Assembly (NCBI GenBank): GCA_022559845.1
Contig: CM040118.1
Span: 448,072,053 to 448,136,052, forward strand
Direction: 5' to 3'
DNA length: 64,000 nucleotides
Origin: Amorphophallus konjac
Lineage: Eukaryota > Streptophyta > Magnoliopsida > Alismatales > Araceae
How positions within the stretch are numbered: position 1 is the first letter of the stretch; each line of letters opens with the position of its first letter. The notes under the pieces are model-generated. The model searched no databases. It saw only the letters and a program-made list of their open reading frames with translations, and was not told the origin of the DNA. A program made the position numbers and the translations under genes. Shown piece after piece: positions 23,428-34,095 of the stretch.

Positions 23428-23690
23428 AGGGCGTCAACCTTGTGTGACTAAGAGGTTAACGCATTTGCATAACATGTAAGACTGTAATGGTTGGAAGCGT
23501 TGATGCATGAAGACCATGCGTCAACTCACTGAACTGACCCAGAGTCGTCTTTCCTCTGATCATGAACTAATGCGTTGGCGCTGTGCCATCGTAGCGTTAA
23601 CGCACTGAGCTATGTCAGTGACTTATTCTTCTAACTTATTAGACTGAGGCGTGGACGCCTTGAGCACCCTGCGTGGACGTTGTGTGTTCC
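23428..23690. repeat. GCGTTAACGC / GCGTTGACGC word cluster, E left LTR
   Basis: About eight words related to GCGTTRACGC (for example GCGTCAAC near 23429, GTTAACGCA near 23454, GCGTTAACGCA near 23601, GGCGTGGACGCC near 23647). Some are perfect palindromes. The right LTR has them at matching places (35098-35350) with a few CpG-type differences. Confidence 0.85.
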
Positions 23691-23843
23691 TTGCAATTCA
23701 AGATAACCAAATATATATATATATATTAATGAACCCATTTCATTATGTAAATTAAATTCAAACACAGATTATCTAAATCATCATGCATGTTGAACTCAAT
23801 ACCAAATCTCATGGTTGTCATCATCAAAACCAGGGGCACAACA

Positions 23844-23860
23844 ATCTCCCCCTTTTTGAT
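23844..23860 (-). promoter_or_regulatory. E polypurine tract
   Basis: The minus strand has AAAAAGGGGGAGAT directly against the 3' LTR. Further copies of AGGGGGAG lie upstream in the element at about 24175, 28284 and 28405 (minus strand). Confidence 0.9.
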
Positions 23861-24222
23861 GATGGCAACTATGAGTTAGATGACATTGCATCTTTATCCA
23901 AAAAGAAATTGGTTGAATTAAACAAGGAATTCATTTCATAGAACACATCAACAATTTAGTCCATGGTCTAACACCAAAAAAAAATAGACAGGGCAAGAAT
24001 TTCATTTCATAGAGCTATGTCAGCAGTTCATTTCATTTGAGTCCATGGTCTCTAACACCAAAAAGAAAAAACAAGCATGGCACGAAGTTTTTCTTCCACA
24101 TGATATGCAGATGCAAGATTTGTCCCAGGCCCTCTCCAAAGTGAGTTTATATAGATGACTTATATAGATGACTCTCCCCCTTTGCCATCATCAGGAAGGG
24201 GTGCAAGAGAGGAAGTGCCAAA
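23861..24222 (-). other. E 3' untranslated stretch
   Basis: Non-coding DNA between the extra ORF and the polypurine tract. It has a short internal repeat around the words AGTCCATGGTCT and AACACCAAAAA (about 23950-24070) and an additional AGGGGGAG tract. Nothing else seen. Confidence 0.7.
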
Positions 24223-26450
24223 CTAAAGTATGTGAGCAGAAACATTATCCAGTTGCTGTTGAAGCTGAGCTATAGAAGAAGCAAAGCTGTCAAGTTTATC
24301 AGAAAACTGTTGATCTCTCTGCAGAACAAACTTGTGAAACTCGTGCACTTTGGTAGAAATGCCATCAAACCAGCTGTGTAAGATATCAAACAGATAATCA
24401 ACTTGAGCTTTTTGTTGAGAGCCCCATTTAGGCTCAGAAGTTTCTATGGTTGGTGGAGGGCAGTTTGCATCATACTGATCTTCAAGTGTGGGTGGAAAGT
24501 GCTCTTTTAGAATGTTCACAACATCCATAACTTCATCACCAACTAAGGTGGACTGATCAAACAATTTAGCAAGATCTTCACCAAAGGAGGTAATCTTTGC
24601 AAACAATTCTTGAACTTTTTCACCAAACGCATCGTTCTTGTCTATCAAGGCTGAATACTTCAAATTGAGATTGGATTGTTTGCCCTTGATATCATAATTA
24701 TATGTCTGCACGGCATGCAGCTTGCCTAGAAAGTGCTGATGCATGCCCGTTGGATTGTGCATGACTGTCCCAGCCTTCACACAGACTTGAAGAAGGGATT
24801 CCATAAACTTATGAAGCTTCTTGTCGGACTTGAGTTTTTCATGTTGGGACTGTTCCCATCTGCTATCCAACTTCTGCTCAAGTTGTGTGAGTCGCATGTC
24901 CATAGTTGAGCTCCAGTGCATTATGGAGGAATCAATAGTCTTGAACTTCATTTCCAGAAACTGAATCAAGGTAGGGTTGATACCGAAGTGTGAGTATCCA
25001 TGTTAGCAGAGCCATCAAAATCAGTAGGAATATCCTCCTCAGGGTGATGAGTAGGTTCAGTATCCCTTCTAGGAGAAAGTTCAGGAAGGGGACCATGTAC
25101 AAGAGTGATATCTCTTGTAGAATTTGGGAAGATTGGAACATCATCTGGGGCAATGTTGTCTTGGACAAGACTAGCTGCTAGTTGGTCCACTCTAGCAGGA
25201 CTGACCTCTGGTTGGTCCACTCTAGCAGAACTAAACTCTGGTCTGTCTTCTCTAGCAGGACTGGCCTCTGGTCTGTCTACTCTAGTAGAACTGGCCTCTG
25301 GTCTTTCCTATCTTTCAGCTCTCAATTCTTCAGCAGGTGCCACAGAGACAGATTCACGTTTCTGACTTGGCAAGACTCTGACTGGTTGTCCATTCACAAT
25401 CTGAAATCCCATGAAATTTTGAATGTATGACAAGGAATATCTATTCCCTTTAGGAATGTCACATTTCTTCTAATTTCCAAAATCCACTCCAACTTTTCTA
25501 AAGATAGCAGTCAGTGGGGCAGCATAGGGAAGTGTCCGAGATTGTGAGAAACAAGAGCCCATAGTCTGAATAATAACATCAGCCAATGAAATTTTGACAT
25601 TTTTCAGCATGCAGTACAGCAAAAATCGTTGCATCTCAGTAACCCTTTCCCTACCACTGCTTTGGGGTGTAATAATAGATGTACAAATATGATGCAGCAA
25701 TCGTTTGAAGGGAGGGAACCTATTTGCCTTCAGACTAGAGAGATATGTCTGCTTGACATTGGTGGGATCACTTGGCTGTTCTGTCAAGATAGCAAAAGCC
25801 TCATGTTCATCAATGTGAAAGTTATGTAGTTCAACCCCACCCATTGGAATTTTTAGTGATCTGGCAAACAGTTTATTTGTTAACTCAAAACGGATATTTC
25901 TGACAGTTGAGGTAACCTTAGGAATTTGTGGTTCATATTTCAGGTTCTAGTAAAACTCTCGAACAAGAGTAGGGTAATATATTCTATGGTTTGTGACAAA
26001 AGACCACCAACCCTGAAAATCCAAAGTGGGAAATAACTGCGGAAAAGCCTCAAGCATTTTGACATCGGAATCAACAATATACCGAGGAATAAGAACTTTT
26101 AGAGGTTCTCCAGTATTGGTGAGAAGAGATGAGTCTGAAGACCTTGCATGCGCATCCAAACTTTCCACAGTTTGTTTCCCTTTTTCTGCAGCTGAAGATG
26201 AGGACTTTCTGGGAACATCTTGAGAGGCAGTCTGCATCGCTACCCTTGATTCAGAGAGCTTTCTTTTCTTGGCCGGCGAGCTCTTCTCTTTTCCTTTCCG
26301 TTTTCGTGGAGCTGACTGAGACGGCGTCTCCTCTTGAGCAGCTTTAAATTTGGTTCGAGGCTCAATAGTGCCCTCAGCTGTGATGGGAGCTCTTCTCTTT
26401 AGACCCTTCTTCTTCTTCTTGTCCTTTTTCCCTTTTTCCGAAGGAGCCAT
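24223..26450 (-). pseudogene. E extra ORF in the env-like position
   Basis: A separate reading frame downstream of RNase H, where Sireviruses carry their env-like or additional ORF. I take the start at 26450 (MAPSEKGKKDKKKKKG) because the basic run follows it at once; an upstream ATG at 26522 is in frame. It has an N-terminal Lys/Arg-rich, nuclear-signal-like third. Then come WWSFVTNHRIYYPTLVREFY and PFKRLLHHICTSII, resembling the Pfam putative plant transposon protein domain. A 10-residue repeat (25165-25320) and a coiled-coil C-terminus follow. It is broken by TAG at 25947 and 25470, a further stop near 25315 and a frameshift near 24968. I see no signal peptide or convincing membrane span, so an envelope role is not supported. 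Confidence 0.75.
25165..25320 (-). repeat. 30-bp minisatellite within the E extra ORF
   Basis: About four to five copies of a 30-bp unit coding for RPEASPARVD-like decapeptides (variants RPEFSSARVD, QPEVSPARVD). The frame is kept across units because the period is a multiple of three. Confidence 0.88.
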
Positions 26451-27214
26451 GGCAGCAAGGTGAATCTCACGGCAACAGGGAAAAGATGGAAGAACAGAGG
26501 AAAGGGGGAAACGGTGAGACACGGAGAGAGGGAAGGCCCAAACGAGTTTGAGAGAGAGGTGAAAAGACGGAGGCGTTCACGCTGAGAGGGTTTAAACAAA
26601 GGTGACACCCTAAATTTAAAGGGAAGAGCCGGTTCAATGAAGATGAACCGGATGGGTTTGACAGAAGGATCGCTCAACAGCGTTGACGTGGTGAGATATT
26701 GAGTTGGCGCATCCAGAAAGATATAAGAACGACAGTGTTAAGGTGAGTTCTAATTACACCGAAACATGAACCATAACATTGCATTCAGGGAATTTTAATA
26801 AGTAAAAGTCAAATTCCTTTATAAGAGTTATTGCAAAAGACCCTAATTTATTTAATGGTGTGGAGAACAACGATCTCAAGAGATTGACGTAAACCCTTGA
26901 ACAAGAAGTACATGTGTATGGAATAGAGATAGAACAGTTTGTACAACAAGAACCTTCTCCAATCTACATCCCTTGATTGCTCAATTGCAAGAGACCCTTG
27001 TAAAAGTGAATTTAACATGTATTGAAGAGAAACTCTTTAGGATTTGTGTAAGCTGCAGGTCAACCATATATATATATATTATTATTTCCTTTTTTTAATT
27101 TTTATTTTTATTAGCAGTCAAGTGTAGCTAGCTTTTTGACATGGGTAAACATGTTTATCAGACACCATAGTCCCCGATTACTCAGCATAGCTAACTATTC
27201 TGCCTCACATAGTA

Positions 27215-27306
27215 GAGAGTTGGTAACTCACATCATGACATGTTTCTCAGCACTTCATTGGTGCATGGTGACAGTTTCTCAGTGAGAATTTACCATTGCT
27301 CTGCAG
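27215..27306 (-). repeat. Tandem non-coding module, copy 1
   Basis: It is matched by 27331-27422, offset 116 bp, with about ten differences. On the minus strand it contains GCAGAGCAATG and CTCACTGAGAAACT, both also found in B near 12357-12392. Confidence 0.85.
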
Positions 27307-27330
27307 CAAAATATTTTGCTATACCGGGAA

Positions 27331-27422
27331 CAGAGTTGGCAACTCACATCATGACATGTTTCTCAGCACTTCATTGGTGCATGGAGATAGTTTCTCAGTG
27401 AAAATTTGTCATTGCTCTGCAA
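27331..27422 (-). repeat. Tandem non-coding module, copy 2
   Basis: Second copy of the module at 27215-27306. Confidence 0.85.
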
Positions 27423-27435
27423 TTTTTGTTTGACG

Positions 27436-27437
<2 letters not shown>

Positions 27438-27487
<50 letters not shown>

Positions 27488-27490
27488 ATG
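27438..27490. repeat. AT microsatellite
   Basis: (TA)n with one interruption (ATTTAT). Confidence 0.95.
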
Positions 27491-28528
27491 AAGGTGTATT
27501 CCATCAGCTTTTATTGAACCTATACTGAGTTTGAGGTCAATACAATTATTAAATTTATTTTGAACAAAGTTGACTCTTTGCTTTTGATTGTCATGGTTCT
27601 AGAAGAGATGGGTTCGCGGTTTTATGAAACAGTTCTATAGCTATTCCATATGCAAGAAACTATCATAGTCAAGAAATTTAATGATCAAAAACATAAGATC
27701 ATAAGACTCCAACCACTAATTTTGCAAGGGGTCAGTCAATGAAGACCAAGAACTCTTATAAGGGAATTATCATTTGAGCTCCCCTTGAATCTAAAATTTC
27801 AAGTTAAATCTCAGTGTTAAAGGAACTTCCCTTAAACTGTAGATTGACAAGTTCTTCAATTCAAAAAATGAGATTTATGAGATGAATGGAACAAGAGAAA
27901 TGACTTGAAGAGGAATAGAAAAGACTCGAGGCTGCAGATAACCTTATGAAGAGACACTTGAAGGACTATCTTGCCAAACAGCAGGCCTTGAAGCACAGCA
28001 ACCATTGCATCAACCCCTCTCATCAGACAGAATCTCAGAAGACAGACTTTCTAGACAACGTTGACTTATACCTCATCACTGCGTTAACCCACTCAAGCAG
28101 ACAGAGTGATCATCAGCTCGGTTTCCACACAATTTCAGTCAGTGCGTTGACGTAGGATTGCTTCAGCGTTAACTCAGTCTCCTTAATCAATGACTTGGCT
28201 TGTCGTTCGGTGCAAAATTCACTAACCAACCATTTCAAAGTGCCAGTAAGCTTTCCTCAGCAATTTAAATGTGATTCAAACTCCCCCTTACTCCCTTGGA
28301 TCATGCATGACAAAAAAAGGTTCTAATGAAATTGCATTTTTCAACATGGTATGCCTTTTAGTTATCATATGGGATTCAATGCAGAGGACATTATGAATGA
28401 CTAAGCTCCCCCTAAATTGGTGACTTATTTAAGAACCAAGCAGATTCTAATCAAACAAGGCATGCAACCAGATTATTATTATGCAACATCAAGCAATTAG
28501 AATTCATGAAATGAGTCGAGCAATCACA

Positions 28529-29904
28529 TTAGGCAACATTTTGAGGATTACACAATCCAAGCTCTCTTCTAAGACAGGTAAATCTATCATTACACAGAGG
28601 CTTAGTAAAAATATCAGCTAGTTGGTGTTGTGAATCCATAAACATCAATTTAAAGCTTCCTTTATTAACTTCATCACGTAAGAAGTGATGCCTAATTTCT
28701 ATATGTTTGGTCCTAGAGTGCTGGATAGGATTCTTTGCCAGGTTAATGGCACTGGTGTTATCACACAAAATTGGGACACACCCAAGATTAGTTTGATAAT
28801 CTTGGAGTTGGTGTTTGATCCACAACACTTGAGTGCCACAACTCCCTTCAGTGACATATTCTGCCTCTGCAGTGGACAGTGCCACCGAGTGTTGTTTCTT
28901 GGATGCCCAAGAAACCAAACACCCTCCCAAAAATTGGCAATAGCCACTTGTGCTTTTCCTGTCAAGTTTACATCCGGCATAGTCTGCATCTGAATAAGAT
29001 ACTAGATCAAAAGAGCAAGATGCAGGATACCAAATCCCTAAATCTCGAGTTCCAGCAAGGTATCGAAAGATACCCTTAACAGAACTCAAGTGGGATTCTC
29101 TAGGATCAGATTGAAAATGAGCACACAAGCAGACACAAAACTGGATATCTGGCCTAGACGCAGTAAGATAAAGGAGTGATCCGATCATACCTCGATAAGT
29201 CTTCGCATCTACTTGTTTACCTTTCAGATCTGCATCCAGGGTTGTGTTGGTGCTCATAGGAGTTGTGATCGCTTTGAGATTCTCCATTTGATACTTTTTC
29301 AGCAGTTCAGAAATATACTTTGATTGATTGATAAAACATCCTTCCTTGCTTTGGGTGATTTGAAGACCTAGAAAAAATTGTAACTCACCCATTAGACTCA
29401 TTTCAAATTCTGTAGTCATCAATTTTGCAAATTCCTCACACATGATTGGTTTAGTGGATCAAAAACTATATCGTCAACATAAATCTGGACAAGAAGAATA
29501 TCATTATTTCTTACCTTGGTGAACAATGTTTGGTCCACTTTATCTCTGGAATATCCTTTTTCAGTGAGATATGAACTGAGTCTGTCGTACCATGCTCGAG
29601 GGGCCTGTTTCAGCCCATACAGAGCTTTGTCCAATCTGTAAACATGGTTAGGACAATCTATACACTCAAAACCGGGGGGTTGTTCAACATACACCTCTTC
29701 TTTTATTAGACCATTTAAAAAGACACTTTTTACATCCATCTGTTGTAATTTTATTCCATGGCAGCACGCAAATGTAAGCAATAGCCTAATGGCCTCTATT
29801 CTAGCTACTGGAGCAAAGGATTCTTCAAAATCGATACCAAATTCTTGGTTATATCCGTGAGCTACCAGTCTTGCTTTATTCCTAACTACAATTCCATTCT
29901 CATT
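28529..29904 (-). pseudogene. E reverse transcriptase and RNase H (copia)
   Basis: Copies element RNA into DNA and degrades the template. After a TAA at 29905-29907 the frame reads through [30 protein letters not shown] and [12 protein letters not shown] to the catalytic YVDD (about 29470-29481) and then shifts frame by one base in the next 25 nt. The second frame (29443-28529, 304 codons) finishes the polymerase (LGLQITQSKEGCF, KKYQMENLKAITTPM). It then gives a complete copia RNase H with SDADYAGCKLDRKSTSG, LSTAEAEYV, CDNTSAINLAKNP and HIEIRHHFLRDEV. Catalytic acidic residues appear present, so the defects are one stop and one frameshift. Confidence 0.92.
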
Positions 29905-31560
29905 TTATTTGTTTCTGAAAACCCATTTAGTTCTGATCACTGAATGTTCGGTGGGTCTTCGCACAAGGTGCCACACTTTGTTTCTTTTGAACTGATTTAA
30001 TTCTTCATGCATTGCATTTATCCAAAATTCATCTTTCAAGGCTTCATCTACATTTTTGGGTTCAGTTTGAGAAACAAGTGCCAAATTATCCATTTCTTCA
30101 ATGATCCTAAAGTGAGATCTAGTTCTAAGAGGGTCATGCAGACTACCAAGGACACTTGATAAAGGATGATCTCTTAACACCCTAACATTGGTAAGAGGAT
30201 TACCTTCATTAGCTGCTGCATTACCTTGAGCACTTGATTCTGCTGGATTCTCACCTGGCCTTGATTCTTTTTCTTGTAGATCTTGATCTTCCTTCACTTC
30301 AAGGAACTCCCCATCATCCTTGTCCCTGCAAGGTTGTTCATTTTTAGATTTAACATTCATTTCATCAAACACAATATGTGGGGATTCTTCTACAGTTTGA
30401 GTTTTGACATTTAGAACTCTATAGGCCCTAGAGTGATCAGAATATCCAAGAAAGATGGCTGGTTCACTCTTTGGTTCAAATTTATCCAAGTCCCGTTTGT
30501 CATTATTTTGAATAAAACATTTTGATCCAAAAACTCTGAAGTGGGCAACTGATGGCTTCTTACCTTTCATTGACTCATAGGGAGTCTTTTTGGACAAAGG
30601 CCTTACCATTGCACGATTTACAATGTAGCACGCGGTGTTTACAGCCTCGGCCCAGAATTTTCTTGGAAGTTGTCCTTCGATTAGCATTGTTCTCGCCATC
30701 TCCACAAGAGTCCTGTTTCTTTTTTCCACCACTCCATTCTGTTCGGGAATTCTTGGTGAAGAGAATTTGTGTAATATGCCTTTCTCCCTGCACTCTCCTC
30801 CATGATCTGACATGATAGATGAAATGGTGAACTTACCATCCTGTTGGAATCTCTTGAAGAATGCCTGAAATTCTTCAAACGCATCATTTTTATGAGATAG
30901 AAAGAATACCCAGGTAAACCTAGAAAAATCATCTACCAATACAAAACCATATCTACTACCACTTAGACTTGCTGTTCTAGTGGGTCCAAACAGGTCCATA
31001 TGAACAAGTTCAAGAGGTCTAGAAGATTGGTTTTCAATTCTGGATTTAAAAGACTTCCTAGTGTGCTTACCTTGAGCGCATGCATCACAAACTTTATCAT
31101 TATGTTTGAATGAGACATCAGGCAAACCATTTACCATGCTGAATTTTGCTAACTTATGCATGACACTATAGCTAGCATGTCCTAGCCTACGATGCCATAG
31201 CCAAGCTAGTTCACTTTTGTTCACAGCAAGACAAAGATTATTATGTGCAGGATCATCTAAGTCTACCATGTACATATTATTTACTCTCTTTCCAATGAAC
31301 TTAACATTTTCAGAGTTCATTTCAAGGATGGTACATGCATGTGAATCAAACACAACCTTGTGACCTCTATCACACAGCTGACTTATACTAAGTAGATTAT
31401 ACTCTAATCCTTCAACAAGCAACACATCATCAATGGAATTCAAAGGATTTTTGCCAACTTTACCTTTTCCAATAATCTTACCTTTATTGTTGCCCCCAAA
31501 GGTGACATACCCTCCTTCCTTTTCAACCAATAGGTAAAATTTGGCTTTGTCACCCGTCAT
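29905..31560 (-). pseudogene. E integrase (copia), 9-codon deletion in the catalytic core
   Basis: A 551-codon frame in phase with gag. It begins in the protease (HMTGD), then carries the pre-integrase zinc finger (WHRRLGHAS at residues 122-130, CDACAQGK at 158-165), the core Asp in HMDLFGP (residue 189), the second Asp in SDHGGE (252) and the Glu in NGVVEKRN (279). Second Asp to Glu spans 26 residues, against 35 in F and in the family, so nine codons are missing between them and the enzyme is probably inactive. The C-terminal part has GKKP, GYSDHSRAYRV and an acidic linker, then WVFRNK where the polymerase begins. The frame ends at a TAA in place of a Leu codon. Confidence 0.92.
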
Positions 31561-32406
31561 ATGCCTTGAGCAGCCGCTGTCGAGATACCATCTGTTATGT
31601 ACAGCTGCAAGGCATTCCTACACATCACATCAAACAAGAGACTTTGGAACCCAAACACACTTGGGTCCCATCAGACCATATATTTCTTTCAAGTAAGACA
31701 GCATGTTTTTCGGAATCCACATCTGTTGTTTTGGAAGTTTTTGGAATGTGGAATTCACAGGTTTGGAACTTTTCTATTTCATCTGATTGGATTTATGTTT
31801 TGTTTGCGATGAATTATCTGGACCAGTTTTGTTGTTGAAAGGACGTGAATGTTCGTTCCAGTTTTCATTCCAATAAACATTAGGAATCCAGGATGCACTG
31901 GGAAATTTAGGATGAGCAGCTCTATATGAGGCTTGAGTTCTAGAGGGAGCAGACCCTGATTGCGTTAACCCCCTAGCCTGGTTGCGTTGACATATCCATC
32001 CAAAATTCATGTAATTGGGGTTCTGGTAGATAGAGTGCGTTGACGCACTGTAGTGACTGCGTTGACCCATTCCATTGTTTTTGAAGTAGTACCCATTCTG
32101 GAAAGGTATGTGCGTTGACGCAGGATGACTGGTGCGTCGACGCCACTGTCTGGTACCAGTCCAGTTACTCCTGAGATTTCCATGAGCATGAGGTTGGTTT
32201 AAATTTGTAGGAGCCTTGGGTTGATTTGTTGTCTTACTCCTAAATTTTGGAATACTTGTGCAATGATTGGTATTCATGGTAGAATCCAGTTTCCCTTTCC
32301 CCTTTTTCTCATTTGCCTCATTTGTTTGTTTGTTTTTCTGTTTTAACTTTTCTTGAGTATTCTCTGAGAGCTTCATTGTTGTTATGGGATTTTGCTCAGA
32401 TATGCC
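31561..32406 (-). pseudogene. E gag-protease linker and aspartic protease
   Basis: In phase with gag upstream and integrase downstream. After the TAG ending gag (32407-32409) a 200-codon Asn/Gln/Lys-rich frame (32376-31774) runs to another TAG. Further stops follow before the protease motif RWYLDSGCSRHMTGD near 31590-31555, with the DSG catalytic triplet of copia proteases. Unusually, the linker DNA at 31955-32140 carries six GCGTTGACGC-type words, the same word that fills E's LTR. The linker peptide shows the repeats as irregular Arg/Gln/Ser-rich stretches and has no recognised domain. Confidence 0.8.
31955..32140. repeat. GCGTTGACGC words inside E coding DNA
   Basis: Six copies (GCGTTAACC, GCGTTGACA, GTGCGTTGACGCAC, GCGTTGACC, GCGTTGACGC, GCGTCGACGC) in about 190 bp of the gag-protease linker. 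The best is a near-perfect inverted repeat. Confidence 0.88.
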
Positions 32407-34035
32407 CTATTCTGGAACAAAAGTGACTAATCTCACTCCTAAGTCCTTCTTTTTAGTGGGGTTATATCCTAGCCCTTCTTTCCCAAAATTGCTTTTAATT
32501 CCCATAACAGCTTCTAGGTTATTTTTGCCTTGTGTCATTTTTTCGAGGGAGGCTTGCTTGTCTTGATTCTCAGCTTGCAATGTTTTCAGATTTTCTTGGA
32601 GTTCTAGATTTAATCCCTGAACAGCTTCATATTTTTCATTAGTAATTTTTACATCACTTTCCAGTTTCTGCATTCTGAGTTTCAAATCATCAACTACTTT
32701 CTGTAAAAATTCATTTTCTCTTTTCATCTCACTCAGTTGTTTTTTGGACTCATCACTTTCGGCAAGAGACTTTCTTAAGTTGAAGATTTCTGTTTCTAAG
32801 CAAGTGTTTTTCTCACTTAAGGAAGTGTCTTGACTAGCCGAATTTTTCTTCTTCTTCAGTGATTTATTTTCTCTCTTCACATAATCATACTTATCAACCA
32901 GATCATTAAATGCTTCTTCCCAATCACTACAAGAGAAGTTTTCAAAGGAGGAGGTTATCTCTTCTTGATCGTCTCCCTTGGCCATAAAGCATAGCTTCAC
33001 ATCACTTTCTTCTTCAGATGTGCTGTCTTCTTCTTCTTCTTCCTTCTCCTCATCGCTCAAAGTACTCAGCATTGCCTTTGGTTTCTTGTTCTTCCATTTT
33101 GGTTGAATTTTCTTCACATTCTCTGGACATTCAGATTTTATGTGACCTTGTTTCCTGCATTTGTAACAAACAACTTTGTCAGATTTCTTAAAATTCTCAG
33201 ACTTAAATTTTGAATTCTTTCTTACCTGTGGTCTTCTGTTTCTTAGGGCCTTACCTTCCTTCCTTAGAAACTTTCTAAACTTCCTGGTGAGCATTGCTAT
33301 CTCACTTGAGTCATCCTCCGATGTAGTTAACTCACTATCCTCTGAACTTTCTTTACTACTTGGACCAGCCTTCAATGCAAGTGGCTTCTTCTTTTTCACA
33401 TCCTCATCATTTCTTTTGAAGTTCAGCTCATAAGCCATCAGTGATCTGATGAGCTCATCAGGAGTAGTGGTAGGGAGATTCCTAGATTCCTCAACAACCG
33501 TGGCCTTAGTGTGCCAAATTGGAGTTAGGGATCTGAGAATTTTCCTAACCAGTTCATAATCACTGTAAGTTTTTCCTAAACCTTTAAGACTGTTTACTAA
33601 CAAGGTTAGCCTTGCATACATTTCAGACATATTCTCGTCTGGTTTCATTTTAAAAGCTTCATACTCAGATATTAACATGTTAGCTTTTGTCTCTCTTACC
33701 TCTGACGTACCTTCGTAGATGACTTCAAGTCTGTCCCACATTTCTTTAGCATTGGCGCATGAGGACACTCGTGAGAACTCTGTAGGGTGCATCGAGCATT
33801 GCATGATATTTATCGCTTGCCAATTGAGGTTGGACTTCCGAATCTACTCCTTGACCCACAGTTCCTCATCTCCTAGTAATTCATATGGTCCTTTACTCAC
33901 GACCCTCCAAATCTCATGGTCCTGAGCTCTAAGAAATACCTGCATTCGGTTTTTCCAATAAGCATAATTAGTGCCATCAAAGAAGGGTGGCCTATTCACA
34001 GGATACCCTTCAGGCATGAGCCCCTTGTTCTCCAT
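32407..34035 (-). pseudogene. E gag polyprotein, one internal stop
   Basis: Sirevirus Gag beginning MENKGLMPEGYPVNRPPFFDG, 45 nt inside the primer site. It has the UBN2-type capsid region (WKNRMQVFLRAQDHEIW; later AKEMWDRLEVIYEGTSEV, MSEMYARLTLLVNSLKGLGK and VRKILRSLTPIWHTKATVVEES). Next come MLTRKFRKFLR, an intact CCHC knuckle (CYKCRKQGHIKSEC), a poly-Glu acidic run, and a long coiled coil ending NNLEAVMGIKSNFGKEGLGYNP. One TAG at 33844-33846 breaks an otherwise single frame of about 540 codons. The element F gag is its closest relative here (FRKFLR, NFNKEGLGFNP). Confidence 0.93.
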
Positions 34036-34080
34036 TCCACTGAATCTCTCTGGGTTGTGAAACCCTCAGCAAGAGAGCCG

Positions 34081-34093
34081 AGCTCTGATACCA
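34081..34093 (-). promoter_or_regulatory. E primer binding site (initiator Met-tRNA)
   Basis: The minus strand reads TGGTATCAGAGCT, 2 nt from the right LTR. Confidence 0.95.
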
Positions 34094-34095
34094 CG

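Larger units (their letters stand above)
22430..23843 (-). repeat. E 3' LTR (1414 bp)
   Basis: Bounded TGTTGG...CACAACA in plus orientation. The conserved hairpin block is at 22636-22685 and GCGTTAACGC-type words lie at 23428-23690. A GGGGGGGGG run near 22459 lies where the right LTR has GGGGGAGGGGG. Confidence 0.95.
26451..28528 (-). other. E spacer between RNase H and the extra ORF
   Basis: Two kilobases without a supported gene. It holds a tandem pair of about 92 bp (27215-27306 and 27331-27422), an AT microsatellite (27438-27490), several GCGTTRAC words (28064-28170 and 26570-26705), and AGGGGGAG tracts near 28284 and 28405. The pair and the word TGAGTAATCGGGG (minus strand, near 27175) resemble B's 12357-12490. 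Confidence 0.75.
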
